DNA of 64,000 nucleotides from Paenibacillus sp. G2S3 (GCF_030123105.1 NZ_CP126095.1:4402001-4466000); one strand, 5' to 3'. Positions 35,461-43,618 are shown, counted from the first letter of the stretch. Translations and numbers: made by a program. The notes: generated from the letters alone by a model not told the origin.

Positions 35461-36726
35461 ATGAAATCACCGAAAAAGTACGGCGTTAAGACGGCAATTG
35501 TAGCAACCGCAGCAACTGCTCTCTTCGTTTCCAACGTAGTCACTACGCAAGCACCAAATCAAGCTAATGCAGCTTCATCAAACACTCGAAATGTGATTCT
35601 GTTTGTCGGAGATGGGATGGGCACCGCTCAACGCAATGCCATCCGCCTGGCTACAGTCGGTGAAAAAGGTAATCTAGCAATGGATTCTATGCCTTATAGT
35701 GGGTTAATTCATACAAGCTCCACTGTCCCTGTTACAGATTCAGCAGCTTCCGCTACAGCTTATGCCAGCGGAATCAAGACTTATAACGGAGCCATCGGGA
35801 TGGATGCAGATAAGAAGTCCGTCCAAACCATTATGGAATATGCAAAATCAGCAGGGAAATCTACAGGTGTAGTAACTACCAGTCAAATCACGGATGCAAC
35901 AGGCGCCGCATTCGGTGCTCACGTTGAAGATCGCTCCAAACAAAGTGACATCGCTCTGCAGCTCCTCACCAAGAGCAAAGTTGATGTTCTGCTCGGTGGT
36001 GGTGAAGACTTCTGGTATCCAGCAGGAAATCCAGGTAAGTTCGCTGATGAGCCTGCTGAAGATCCTTCAGAGAAAAGTAAAGGAACGCAAGGCAACCTTG
36101 TAGACAAAGCGAAACAACTAGGATACTCCTATGTAACGAATAAAACAGATATGCAAAAGGCGAAAAACGGAAAGCTTCTCGGTTTATTTGCAAACGAGGA
36201 AATGTTCCAGCAAAAGCCAGAGGGTGAAGGAGATATCTACAATCCGGTTGTATCCCTGCCTGAAATGACGAAAAAAGCGATAGACACGCTTGCAGCAAAT
36301 AAAAATGGATTTTTCCTGATGGTTGAAGAAGAAGGCACTGACGAATTTGCTCACCAAAACAATGCCAAAATGACGATTAAAGCGGGTCAAGAACTGGATA
36401 AGTCCGTTCAGGTAGCCAAAGATTTCGCTAAAAAGAATCCCGATACACTCGTTCTAGTTCTTGCTGACCATGAAACAGGTGGGTTCTCTATTGAAGCTGT
36501 TGACGCTGAAGATGAATCAGGCGACGGCATCTCCAAAGAAGATGGTCCGTTTGCCATCGCGAATTCCAAACAGAATTTTGTAGTGGACTGGACGACTTCT
36601 GGCCATACAGCGGTTGACATTCCAATCACGGCTATGGGCAAAAACGCTCAGTTGTTTACTGGAATCTACGAAAACACCGAAGTATTTACTAAGGTTGCGC
36701 AAGCCATGGGCATTAAAGTGAAATAA
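35461..36726 (+). CDS. Secreted alkaline phosphatase
   Basis: 421 residues with an N-terminal signal peptide ending near Ala37 (QANAASS). Metal- and phosphate-binding motifs are VGDGMG (D51) and VTDSAASATA (S94 the phosphoserine nucleophile). The C-terminal ADHETGG and TSGHT supply zinc-ligand residues. It releases phosphate from organic esters outside the cell. GGAGGG precedes the ATG. I found no clear TTAACA-type PhoP repeat upstream. Its terminator has been split by an IS3-family element starting 36 bases after the stop, so transcription may now run into or through the element. Confidence 0.93.
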   Translation: MKSPKKYGVKTAIVATAATALFVSNVVTTQAPNQANAASSNTRNVILFVGDGMGTAQRNAIRLATVGEKGNLAMDSMPYSGLIHTSSTVPVTDSAASATAYASGIKTYNGAIGMDADKKSVQTIMEYAKSAGKSTGVVTTSQITDATGAAFGAHVEDRSKQSDIALQLLTKSKVDVLLGGGEDFWYPAGNPGKFADEPAEDPSEKSKGTQGNLVDKAKQLGYSYVTNKTDMQKAKNGKLLGLFANEEMFQQKPEGEGDIYNPVVSLPEMTKKAIDTLAANKNGFFLMVEEEGTDEFAHQNNAKMTIKAGQELDKSVQVAKDFAKKNPDTLVLVLADHETGGFSIEAVDAEDESGDGISKEDGPFAIANSKQNFVVDWTTSGHTAVDIPITAMGKNAQLFTGIYENTEVFTKVAQAMGIKVK

Positions 36727-36850
36727 AAAAATCGAACAGAATAAAAGACTAGCCAGACTTTTAAACTGTACCCTATCGAGTAGACACTTTTAAAAAGTCT
36801 CTCGGTAGGGTATTTTGTTTATAACGAAGAAGATAGGGAAGAGGAATGGT

Positions 36851-37267
36851 ATGAGCAAGAAAATATTTACAGATAAAGAGATCAAGCAGTTATCTAACAA
36901 TCCGAATGTGAGGTCCGTATCTTCAAAGGCAATTACATATACGGATGCGTTTAAGCAATTGTTTATCTCAGAGAATAATAAGGGGAAGCCGCCGAGAGAA
37001 ATATTTGAAGTATGTGGTTTTGACGTAACTGTCATTGGGCTCCAAAGAGTCGAATCCTCAGCAAAGAGATGGCGTGCGAGTTACCAAGAGAACGGAATCT
37101 TAGGTTTGCAGGATACAAGAAGCCACGCCTCAGGAAGACCCCTTAAACGGGAGCTAACGCTCGAAGAGAAGTATGCCAAGCTAGAAGCTCAGAATGCTTT
37201 GCTGCGAGGGGAGAATGAACTGTTAAAAAAGATTCGTTTCATGGAAAGGAGGCAAAACAAAGGATAG
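36851..37267 (+). CDS. IS3-family transposase OrfA (HTH protein)
   Basis: 138 residues from ATG 36851 (AGAGGA upstream; the TTG at 36815 is unlikely). The N-terminal helix-turn-helix region contains REIFEVCGFDVTVIGLQRVESSAKRWRASYQENG. The C-terminal leucine-zipper-like coiled coil LEEKYAKLEAQNALLRGENELLKK is typical of OrfA proteins, which bind the IS ends. The slippery A-AAA-AAG lies near its 3' end at 37225-37231 and allows fusion to OrfB by -1 frameshifting. Confidence 0.93.
   Translation: MSKKIFTDKEIKQLSNNPNVRSVSSKAITYTDAFKQLFISENNKGKPPREIFEVCGFDVTVIGLQRVESSAKRWRASYQENGILGLQDTRSHASGRPLKRELTLEEKYAKLEAQNALLRGENELLKKIRFMERRQNKG
37225..37231 (+). other. Programmed -1 frameshift site between OrfA and OrfB
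   Basis: A-AAA-AAG in the OrfA zero frame (codons TTA-AAA-AAG). After a -1 slip the reading continues DSFHGKEAKQRIV and stays open into OrfB without a stop. This is the canonical IS3-family signal that makes the OrfAB transposase. An AGGAGG (37247-37252) lies downstream rather than upstream, so it may instead serve OrfB initiation. Confidence 0.8.
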
Positions 37268-37332
37268 TACTTTCATCTAGCCAGAAATTTGTCCTTATTC
37301 ATACCATCATCGAGAAATATCAACTCTCCCGT

Positions 37333-38184
37333 TTGGTCAACTATTTATGTAAAGTATCCGGGGTTTCCAGGAGTGGATATTACAGGTATTGGTCTTCCGA
37401 AGCAAAGCAAAAGAGAATCCAGAAGAAACAGCAAGATGAGCAACTAAGAGAAGTCATTCTAAAAGCTTTTCATTTCAAAAGACGAAAGAAAGGTGCCCGA
37501 TCCATCAAGATGACATTGGAGGGCCAGTTTAAGGTGATCTACAATTTGAAAAGGATTAGGAGGATTATGAAGAAATACAGCATTGTATGCCCCTTTAGGA
37601 GGGCCAATCCCTATAAACGGATGATGAAGGCTACTCAGGAGCATAGGGTCGTTCCTAACCTGCTGAACCGGGAGTTTAAGCAGAACATTCCAGGTAAGGT
37701 GTTACTGACGGATATCACTTATTTATTTTACGGATCGGGTAAAAAAGCCTATTTATCCACAATCAAAGATAGTTCAACCAATGAGATCTTGGCATATCAC
37801 GTGTCAGATCGAATCACAATGGATCTTGCGACAGATACTCTCCTAAAGCTTAAGAAAAACCAAAGGTTTAAAAGAGCTGATGGTGCCTTCATTCACTCTG
37901 ATCAGGGATCTCATTATACACATCCTTATTTTCAAAAAATGGTTAAGAAAATGAAATTGAAACAATCTATGTCTAGGCGGGGAAACTGCTGGGATAACGC
38001 CCCACAAGAATCTTTTTTTGGTCATTTTAAAGATCAAGCTTCCATTAAGCCTTGTTTGACTTTGATTGAGTTAAAACAGGAGATTAAGGATTACATGACC
38101 TACTATAACCACTACAGGTATCAATGGGATTTAAAAAAGATGACCCCTGTTCAATACAGAGATCATCTTCTTCAATCTGCCTAG
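37333..38184 (+). CDS. IS3-family transposase OrfB (DDE integrase core)
   Basis: Catalytic part of the transposase. DDE residues are seen in VLLTDITYLF (first Asp), IHSDQGSHYTHP (second Asp) and NAPQESFFGHFK (Glu), and the region before them is an HTH_21-type segment (GARSIKMTLEG). No stop or frameshift interrupts it. The frame is open upstream to the slippery site at 37225, so the active product is probably an OrfAB fusion; the TTG at 37333 is a formal start only. Confidence 0.93.
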   Translation: MVNYLCKVSGVSRSGYYRYWSSEAKQKRIQKKQQDEQLREVILKAFHFKRRKKGARSIKMTLEGQFKVIYNLKRIRRIMKKYSIVCPFRRANPYKRMMKATQEHRVVPNLLNREFKQNIPGKVLLTDITYLFYGSGKKAYLSTIKDSSTNEILAYHVSDRITMDLATDTLLKLKKNQRFKRADGAFIHSDQGSHYTHPYFQKMVKKMKLKQSMSRRGNCWDNAPQESFFGHFKDQASIKPCLTLIELKQEIKDYMTYYNHYRYQWDLKKMTPVQYRDHLLQSA

Positions 38185-38254
38185 ACTTTTTTTAAATGTC
38201 CTTTACATAGGGTCAGTTTACTTTTTGGTTAGTCTTTTTTATGTTCAAAAATGT

Positions 38255-38560
38255 TTACTTGGCATTTGTTCGTACAACCATATTAGACCCAAGTGTGAAC
38301 ATGCCTTTTCGATCCACGAATTCAATATTTATAGGCTGTGCCATTTTCTCACTATATTTGAGCATTTCATCTTCAACCAGAATAGAAGCCGCAGAATCCT
38401 TCATCAGTGCTTGAAAAAGTGTACTCTCATCATCCAATTCTGTGCCAACCTCTCTTGAGGTGATCTGAGATAGAATCACTTTTCCATCCGAATGTACGGT
38501 TACCTCCGGTATCGCCGTGCTGCTAACTTCTTCGCGATCACAAACGGTCAATACAAGCAA
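38255..38560 (-). CDS. Small lipoprotein-like protein, 5' end probably shifted by one base
   Basis: The frame encodes LLVLTVCDREEVSS followed by about 90 residues of unknown function. The upstream in-frame codons read KKIYIAALSFVF, so the whole looks like a lipoprotein signal peptide ending in LTVC, but no start codon with a ribosome binding site exists in this frame. AAAAGAGGTG with a GTG codon (38607) lies just upstream in another frame, separated by a run of seven A. One more A would join them. I therefore suspect a frameshift in the signal peptide or a homopolymer error. The gene is convergent with the IS element and alkaline phosphatase. Confidence 0.6.
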   Translation of the reverse strand: MLVLTVCDREEVSSTAIPEVTVHSDGKVILSQITSREVGTELDDESTLFQALMKDSAASILVEDEMLKYSEKMAQPINIEFVDRKGMFTLGSNMVVRTNAK

Positions 38561-38765
38561 AAATACAAAACTTAGAGCTGCGATGTAGATTTTTTTCGAA
38601 AAAACACCTCTTTTATCCTATTATTAAACGAATCTGATGTAATATATTCGATCCCTAATACGACCAAAGCCCGTCTTTTTCATTCGTTCACTACCAATCC
38701 TCTTAATAAATGTACCATTAATTAACAATGATGGCGAGGTGTGTGTAATAAATGAGGTTTAGTTC

Positions 38766-39860
38766 TCATTTCAATAGAGAAGATATGCTTATTTTGAGTA
38801 TCGGCAGCCCGATAAAAGCAGCATATCGTTCAGCAGCTTTAAACACAGCTTCTTCAGCATTTCCAAGCTCTCCAAAAGGATGAATGACAATCTCAATCCC
38901 TTTTTTCTTAATCGTACGTTTCCATGTACCTACAACCTGGCCACCTACAACAATCATCGGCAGAAAAATACCGTTGTTCCCAGGAACAATCAAAGGCGCT
39001 GTCTCAGGGTCAAGCACAGCACTCCGGTCTTTATATCCAAGGATATACTCATCAAAACCCGGAAGTAAATAAACACCCGAGTCTTCATCCCAAGGAGTTA
39101 GTCGATGGGTAGGCATCCAATACTCGCTACCCTCTATATCCTCCGAATGAAGTTCATTTTTCACAAATTCTAGCCCTCGTCTAGCATCTGTAAGGGTTAT
39201 GCCTGCCCACCAAGCAAAGTCCTGAACGGTCGCCCATCCACGAGCTGTGAAATACCGCAATGCGAGTTCTTGCAACGATTTTTCGTAAGATAGCTCTCGG
39301 CAATCCGGAACCCATTCCTCTAACAATACAATCGTTTGCTGTTTACCATTCATCGGACCAAAACAAATCAGTCCTTGATAGGCACTATTCCAGAGCATAT
39401 GATAACCGCGCTGATTCCCAGTGTGGATACCTTCCTCTTCTATTAACTGAAGCAGAGCAGAACGATCCAATTGCTTTCCGCCTTTTAAAGCTGCCACTAT
39501 AATTTCTCTACAGCGCTCCAGTGTTTGATCATCTAATCCAAGCTCCGCCATTCGCCGCTTCGTTTGTGATACTAAACGCGGTGCAGATAATTGAAGCATC
39601 CACTTCACATCTTCTGCTGGGATGAAATGAAGCGTACCTCGTAGCGTCCAGGTTAGAATGATTTTACGGTCAACAATAGCACGCTCTATAACAGCTAATT
39701 TCGTGCCTGGAGAACGTAGTCCTATAGCCCATACCGCCTGCATATAGTCTTGCGCTTGTATAGCGCCTAATTTTTTTACGACCTGCTCTGGTGTGTGATA
39801 TACAGAGCCCGCAATCATTTGATTATACAACCTGCCATTAGCAATAATGTTATTCGTCAC
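38766..39860 (-). CDS. Winged-helix DNA-binding domain protein, AlkZ/YcaQ-like (HTH_42)
   Basis: 364 residues. IQAQDYMQAVWAIGLRSPGTKLAVIERAIVDRKIILTWTLRGTLHFIP is the hallmark N-terminal region of the winged-helix/AlkZ superfamily; a conserved Q-x-Q motif is present as AIQAQD. Members of the family include DNA glycosylases that repair alkylation or crosslinks. The catalytic role here is not proven by sequence. TTAAAGGAGGAGAGTTGTG provides the ribosome binding site. Single gene on the minus strand. Confidence 0.88.
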   Translation of the reverse strand: MTNNIIANGRLYNQMIAGSVYHTPEQVVKKLGAIQAQDYMQAVWAIGLRSPGTKLAVIERAIVDRKIILTWTLRGTLHFIPAEDVKWMLQLSAPRLVSQTKRRMAELGLDDQTLERCREIIVAALKGGKQLDRSALLQLIEEEGIHTGNQRGYHMLWNSAYQGLICFGPMNGKQQTIVLLEEWVPDCRELSYEKSLQELALRYFTARGWATVQDFAWWAGITLTDARRGLEFVKNELHSEDIEGSEYWMPTHRLTPWDEDSGVYLLPGFDEYILGYKDRSAVLDPETAPLIVPGNNGIFLPMIVVGGQVVGTWKRTIKKKGIEIVIHPFGELGNAEEAVFKAAERYAAFIGLPILKISISSLLK

Positions 39861-40089
39861 AACTCTCCTCCTTTAAAAAAAAATGAATCCTTACACTACA
39901 CACTTCCCAACATTGAATACGATGTTCAATTCATGCTCATACCTATGTCGATACTACTATTCATTCTATTGAACTACGAGATTAACGCTCTAATCAATAC
40001 ATATTTCGTACTGCCTTAAATAATCTAATATACTTCTATGCATTCGCATATGGCATCCAAATGCATAGAATATGAACTCCGAACTCCAT

Positions 40090-40275
40090 TCCATTGCATA
40101 ATGTGCAATAGAAAGTCTTATACAGACCTCAAAAAAAGAGTTCTGTTGCACTTCGTGCATTAGATTTTAGTAAAAATCTTAGAAAAAGAGTTTAAACCTA
40201 CTTTTAATTGTAAAAAATGCAACAGAATTCAGATCCCCTTTCTTTTGGATCCATTCTGTTGCATGAAATACAACA
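40090..40275. repeat. Cluster of TTGCA-centred palindromic repeat units
   Basis: Four related short units occur in the 478-base gap between 39861 and 40338. They are CCATTGCATAATGTGCAATAG (40091-40111), TCTGTTGCACTTCGTGCATTAG, ATGCAACAGAAT (40217-40228) and ATTCTGTTGCAT (40253-40264). The first two are each a small dyad; the last two are the arms of one larger hairpin. The shared core is YTRTTGCA. Such units look like dispersed REP-type sequence rather than coding DNA. The rest of this gap holds nothing I can identify. Confidence 0.6.
40211..40264 (-). terminator. Terminator formed by two repeat units after the FMN reductase gene
   Basis: Minus strand ATGCAACAGAAT and ATTCTGTTGCAT are perfect 12-bp arms, extended by GGATC/GATCC, and are followed by TTTTTT. 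It lies 75 bases beyond the stop at 40339 and fits an intrinsic terminator for the FMN reductase/oxidoreductase operon. Confidence 0.7.
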
Positions 40276-40338
40276 TAAGGGTTGAATTCCCCTTCTATAT
40301 TCAGGCTGAAGGTATTTTTTTTAACAGAGCCCTTCTTT

Positions 40339-40905
40339 TTAAAAGAAGAACGCTGCTTCTTCCTCTTTCTTTACGAACTGCATTGCTTTAGTAGTATTCA
40401 CCAATTCGTTAGCTAGTCGATTCAGTCTAAAAACAATATCATCATCCACAATTACTTTCCGGTCATATTGTTTCTCTTCAATAAAAACATACTTAGGAAC
40501 CACCACCGCTCTCATATAAGAGAGAATCGGTTTCAGTTGTTGTTCTGCCACTAAATAATGTTTTGATGAACCGGCAGTTACCACAATTCCGATAACTTTA
40601 TCCTTAAACCCATTAACCGGGAGTAAATCAAATAGGTTCTTTAGTGTTCCCGGAATCGAAGCTTGAAAAACAGGTGTTCCGATAATATACGCATCGGCCT
40701 CCATAATTTTCTCCAGAACGACTTTGGTATCGCCGGTATAATCCATGAAGCTACGTCCATCACTAAACTCTAGCTTATAATCACCTAGATCGATGAGTTC
40801 TACTTCGAAATCCGGATGCTTTTCTATAATACTATTAAGTGCTTGCTGTACGGCTATTCTAGTCTTCGATCCAACAATCGATCCTGATATCCCAATGATC
40901 TTCAT
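40339..40905 (-). CDS. NADPH-dependent FMN reductase
   Basis: 188-residue flavodoxin-like oxidoreductase. The phosphate-binding loop is GISGSIVGSKTR, followed by DAYIIGTPVFQASIPGTLKNLFDLLP, the usual FMN-site region, and GIVVTAGSSKHYL. It reduces FMN with NAD(P)H; the neighbour at 40921 is a luciferase-like oxidoreductase that could use reduced FMN. GGAGGGG precedes the ATG, only 15 bases after that gene's stop, so both are one transcript. Part of the electrophile-response group. Confidence 0.92.
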   Translation of the reverse strand: MKIIGISGSIVGSKTRIAVQQALNSIIEKHPDFEVELIDLGDYKLEFSDGRSFMDYTGDTKVVLEKIMEADAYIIGTPVFQASIPGTLKNLFDLLPVNGFKDKVIGIVVTAGSSKHYLVAEQQLKPILSYMRAVVVPKYVFIEEKQYDRKVIVDDDIVFRLNRLANELVNTTKAMQFVKKEEEAAFFF

Positions 40906-40920
40906 AATAACCCCTCCTTC

Positions 40921-41982
40921 TTATTTCTTAGCTGTTGCGCGTCTTACGGCTGGTGCTACTTCAGATGCGAACAGGTCAATCATTTGTTCCACTTGAGCAT
41001 AAGGTAACCCACCAACATCAATCTGAGCTAGAAAACGATTATGACCGTACATCTCATGTTGATAGAGGATCTTCTCTACAATTTGTTGCGGGCTGCCCAC
41101 GAGCAGCGCATTTCTCACACTCATCGCTTCCGCAAATTGTTCTTTCGGATAGTAAGACCCACGAAGCTCTTTCATCAAGTGATTGATATATGGATAATAG
41201 TCGCGGAATGCTTTTTGTGAGTCCGGATCAATATACATTAGAGAAGTTGTGCTGATGGGAAGGGCATCTGGATTAAATCCTGACTCTGCAGCAACCATAC
41301 GATACGCGTCTACAGAACCTTTAAAGGCAGATGACGGTCCACCAAGGGTGGTCAGCATCATCGGGATCCCCATTCTTCCCGCCTTAATTGCACTTGCTGG
41401 AGGTCCCCCAACCGCTCGCCAAATTGGCAACTTTCCATTTAAGGGCTTAGGGAAGATTTCCATATCATTTAATGCAGGACGGAATTTCCCTTCCCACGTA
41501 ATACGATCGGACTCATTTATTTTCATGAGCAATTCAATTTTCTCTTCGAACAATTCTTCATAATCTCTTACGTCGTAACCAAAAAGTTCGTAAGCACCGA
41601 GACGCGATCCACGCCCAGCAACAATCTCTGCTCTACCGCCTGATAACAAATCCAATGTTGCGAAGTCCTCATATACACGTACAGGATCTGCTGTACTTAG
41701 CACAGTTGCTGAACTGACAAGCTTTATACGTTCGGTTGCATTTGCAATGGCTCCAAGGACAACCGAGGCTGCTGAGGTAATGAATTTCGGTTGATGACTC
41801 TCGCCTACTCCAAATACATCTAATCCAGCATCCTCAGCTAATTTGGCAGCAGCTACGATCTCTTGAATCCGTTGTTGTTCACTAATTGCTTTTCCTGTTA
41901 AGGCGTCTGTGGTGTGATCACCTAACGTGTATAAACCTAGCTCCAACCCTTTTTTCTCATCGATTCTATATTGTTCCATCAT
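40921..41982 (-). CDS. LLM-class (luciferase-like) flavin-dependent oxidoreductase
   Basis: 353-residue TIM-barrel oxidoreductase of the bacterial-luciferase superfamily. LAEDAGLDVFGVGESHQPKFITSAASVVLGAIANATERIKLVSSATVLSTADPVRVYEDFATLDLLSGGRAEIVAGRGS is the class hallmark region (GESH, SGGRAE, GRGS). It uses reduced flavin, likely supplied by the co-transcribed FMN reductase. The substrate is unknown; the MarR-regulated context suggests aromatic or quinone compounds. It follows the ring-cleaving dioxygenase gene. Confidence 0.92.
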   Translation of the reverse strand: MMEQYRIDEKKGLELGLYTLGDHTTDALTGKAISEQQRIQEIVAAAKLAEDAGLDVFGVGESHQPKFITSAASVVLGAIANATERIKLVSSATVLSTADPVRVYEDFATLDLLSGGRAEIVAGRGSRLGAYELFGYDVRDYEELFEEKIELLMKINESDRITWEGKFRPALNDMEIFPKPLNGKLPIWRAVGGPPASAIKAGRMGIPMMLTTLGGPSSAFKGSVDAYRMVAAESGFNPDALPISTTSLMYIDPDSQKAFRDYYPYINHLMKELRGSYYPKEQFAEAMSVRNALLVGSPQQIVEKILYQHEMYGHNRFLAQIDVGGLPYAQVEQMIDLFASEVAPAVRRATAKK

Positions 41983-42014
41983 GATTATGTCCTCTTTTCA
42001 TAGTTGTATTAGGT

Positions 42015-42986
42015 TTAGCGGATAGGATGAAGCTTCGATTCAATCTCTTCACGACGTTCTTCCAGAAATGAAGGTAAGGTCAAATTCTCTCCTAGCGCGT
42101 CAAAAGTTTCATCAATCTCAAATCCTGGTCCATCTGTAGCAAGCTCAAAAAGAATATGGTTCGGATCCCGGAAATACAAGGAATGGAAGTAATAACGATC
42201 AATGACCCCTGTATTCTTAAAGCCTGCAGCAGTGATTTTGGCGGCCCATTCGGTTAGTTCTTCAACATCCTTCACTCTTATAGCCACATGATGGATGCTC
42301 CCTCTACCTGGTCTCTCCCGATCTTTGTCATTTACTTCTTTGAGCTGGAGCTCGGTGTATAAACCACCCTTACCCGTTTCATATATATCTACCATAACCT
42401 TCGGATCACCCATCGATGGTACTGTCCGAACTTGTGTATAGCCTAAGATATCTTCCAAAACCGCCTTTGTGCCGCTTGCCTCACGAACAGTCAATTCGAC
42501 GGGTCCTAACCCAACGATGGCATACTTTGGCGGGATGTCTTCTGTAATCCATGGCTCAACTAGCTCTATTCCGTTATCTTTTTCAGCCGATACTAAATGG
42601 ACCGTCAATTCATCTCTATCATAAAAAGTAAGCGACTTACGTTCCCCGATACTTACAATGGCTTCATGAGGAACTTCAAAAGAATCTAATCGACTAGCCC
42701 AATATGACAAGGCTTCATCGCTAGGAACAAGAAGGGAGAAAGAACTAATACTATTTGTCCCTTTGCGAGTCTGACCTGCATTTGGCATTTCAAAAAAAGA
42801 TACCTCGGTGCCAGGGGCGCCATTACGATTTCCATAGAATAGATGGTACATGGATGGATCATCTTGATTGACCGTTTTCTTTACAAGTCTCAGTCCCAGG
42901 ACCTCTGTATAAAACCATAAGTTTTGTTTAGCGTCCTTAGTAAGCATAGACACATGATGTTGCCCGGTTATTAGTTGTTGTTTCAT
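42015..42986 (-). CDS. Ring-cleaving dioxygenase, VOC superfamily (MhqO type)
   Basis: 323 residues with two VOC modules: GQHHVSMLTKDAKQNLWFYTEVLGLRLVKKT near the start and GSIHHVAIRVKDVEELTEWAAKI in the second half, with ILFELATDGPGF supplying a metal-ligand Glu. The family includes Bacillus MhqO/MhqE-type enzymes that open quinol or catechol rings. It has its own start region with a MarR-type dyad (43022-43037), so it is probably induced by quinones or similar electrophiles. Confidence 0.92.
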   Translation of the reverse strand: MKQQLITGQHHVSMLTKDAKQNLWFYTEVLGLRLVKKTVNQDDPSMYHLFYGNRNGAPGTEVSFFEMPNAGQTRKGTNSISSFSLLVPSDEALSYWASRLDSFEVPHEAIVSIGERKSLTFYDRDELTVHLVSAEKDNGIELVEPWITEDIPPKYAIVGLGPVELTVREASGTKAVLEDILGYTQVRTVPSMGDPKVMVDIYETGKGGLYTELQLKEVNDKDRERPGRGSIHHVAIRVKDVEELTEWAAKITAAGFKNTGVIDRYYFHSLYFRDPNHILFELATDGPGFEIDETFDALGENLTLPSFLEERREEIESKLHPIR

Positions 42987-43021
42987 TTTAAAAACCTCCT
43001 AAATGAGTTTTGTTAGTTTTA

Positions 43022-43037
43022 AGTTTACTAGTATACT
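43022..43037. promoter_or_regulatory. MarR-type operator upstream of the ring-cleaving dioxygenase
   Basis: AGTTTACTAGTATACT lies 36 bases before the dioxygenase start. It is the exact reverse complement of AGTATACTAGTAAACT found upstream of the marR gene (43603). Each is a near-palindrome centred on CTAG. Two copies before two genes of one group support binding by the MarR protein. Confidence 0.75.
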
Positions 43038-43082
43038 GATAAGAAAAAAAGTAAGCTTTATTATCAATAAAGCTCTGGCGTA

Positions 43083-43550
43083 CTACTGAACACCTCGCGG
43101 GAGTCGATTCTCATCTTTACTATGCCGATGAATCTTCTTAAGCATGCTGTAAAACACTTTCTTTTCCTCGTCAGTCAATGGGTCGAATAACGAAGCCTGG
43201 AAATCGGACTGCAAAGGCAACACCTTCTCAATAAGAGTCTGGCCTTTTTCCGTTAAAGTAATGTACTTCACTTTCCAATCCTGTTTGCGTTCAATTAATT
43301 CTTCTTTTTCTAATCGACCTAACATATGCGATACTCCGCCTTTGGTAATGGTTAGGTGTTCTGCAATTTCCATCTGTGATACAGGCTGATGTATTAATAT
43401 TTGTACCAAGGTATCGAATTGATTAACTGTTAAGTCAAATTGCTTCAAGAACTCATTGGAAAGATCGTTACTATTCTCATATATCCTTACTAGTCGCAAC
43501 CAGATCAATAAGCTTAATTGGTTATCTTCGGTGAATCCATTGTTTCTCAT
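43083..43550 (-). CDS. MarR-family transcriptional repressor (quinone/redox sensing type)
   Basis: 155 residues with a MarR winged helix: PVSQMEIAEHLTITKGGVSHMLGRLEKEELIERKQDWKVKYITLTEKG. It carries no Cys residue, so thiol-switch sensing as in YodB/QsrR is not possible here; a ligand-sensing MhqR-like mode fits better. It lies upstream of, and in the same direction as, the dioxygenase/oxidoreductase/FMN reductase genes. Matching dyads before both its own gene and the dioxygenase suggest autoregulation and control of the group. Confidence 0.92.
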   Translation of the reverse strand: MRNNGFTEDNQLSLLIWLRLVRIYENSNDLSNEFLKQFDLTVNQFDTLVQILIHQPVSQMEIAEHLTITKGGVSHMLGRLEKEELIERKQDWKVKYITLTEKGQTLIEKVLPLQSDFQASLFDPLTDEEKKVFYSMLKKIHRHSKDENRLPRGVQ

Positions 43551-43602
43551 TTGGTCACGTCCATCGTTTGTTTATTTTGTTTGTATTTGATTTGTTAACA
43601 TG

Positions 43603-43618
43603 AGTATACTAGTAAACT
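43603..43618. promoter_or_regulatory. MarR-type operator upstream of the marR gene
   Basis: AGTATACTAGTAAACT, exact reverse complement of the dyad at 43022, 53 bases before the MarR start. Both copies are followed by GATA on the plus strand. The remainder of the 330-base gap up to 43880 is AT-rich; it holds the PadR dyad (43765-43805) and no further recognisable gene. Confidence 0.75.

Larger units (their letters stand above)
36758..38224. mobile_element. IS3-family insertion sequence (IS150-like), complete, with CTTT target duplication
   Basis: The element spans about 36762-38220 (1459 bp). Its ends are imperfect inverted repeats: left TAAACTGTACCCTAT, right (reverse complement) TAAACTGACCCTAT, continuing with ACACTTTTAAAAAGTCT and GACATTTAAAAAAAGTCT. 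If the ends are trimmed to TG...CA, it covers 36767-38215. CTTT occurs directly outside both long ends and fits a 4-bp target duplication. Two overlapping frames, an A6G slippery site and an intact DDE transposase show that it may still be active. Only one copy is in this window. Confidence 0.92.
36743..38240 (+). terminator. Alkaline phosphatase terminator, split by the insertion sequence
   Basis: AAAAGACTAGCC (36743-36754) is complementary to GGTTAGTCTTTT (38227-38238) with one G-U pair, and T6 ends the right arm. Joining the flanks of the insertion sequence and removing one CTTT copy recreates a 12-bp stem with a 9-base loop and a U-tract, 16 bases after the phosphatase stop. The element therefore sits in the loop of the former terminator. 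Confidence 0.8.

Noticed and set aside
35889..36702. Several open frames on both strands inside the alkaline phosphatase gene
   Set aside because: All are shadows of the conserved phosphatase frame.
36758..38224. Composite transposon carrying the alkaline phosphatase or lipoprotein gene
   Set aside because: Only one copy of the element lies in the window, with its own target duplication; no second copy flanks a cargo.
39795..40019. 74-residue plus-strand frame at the start of the repeat-containing gap
   Set aside because: It overlaps the start of the AlkZ-like gene in antisense, has no ribosome binding site and no coding pattern.
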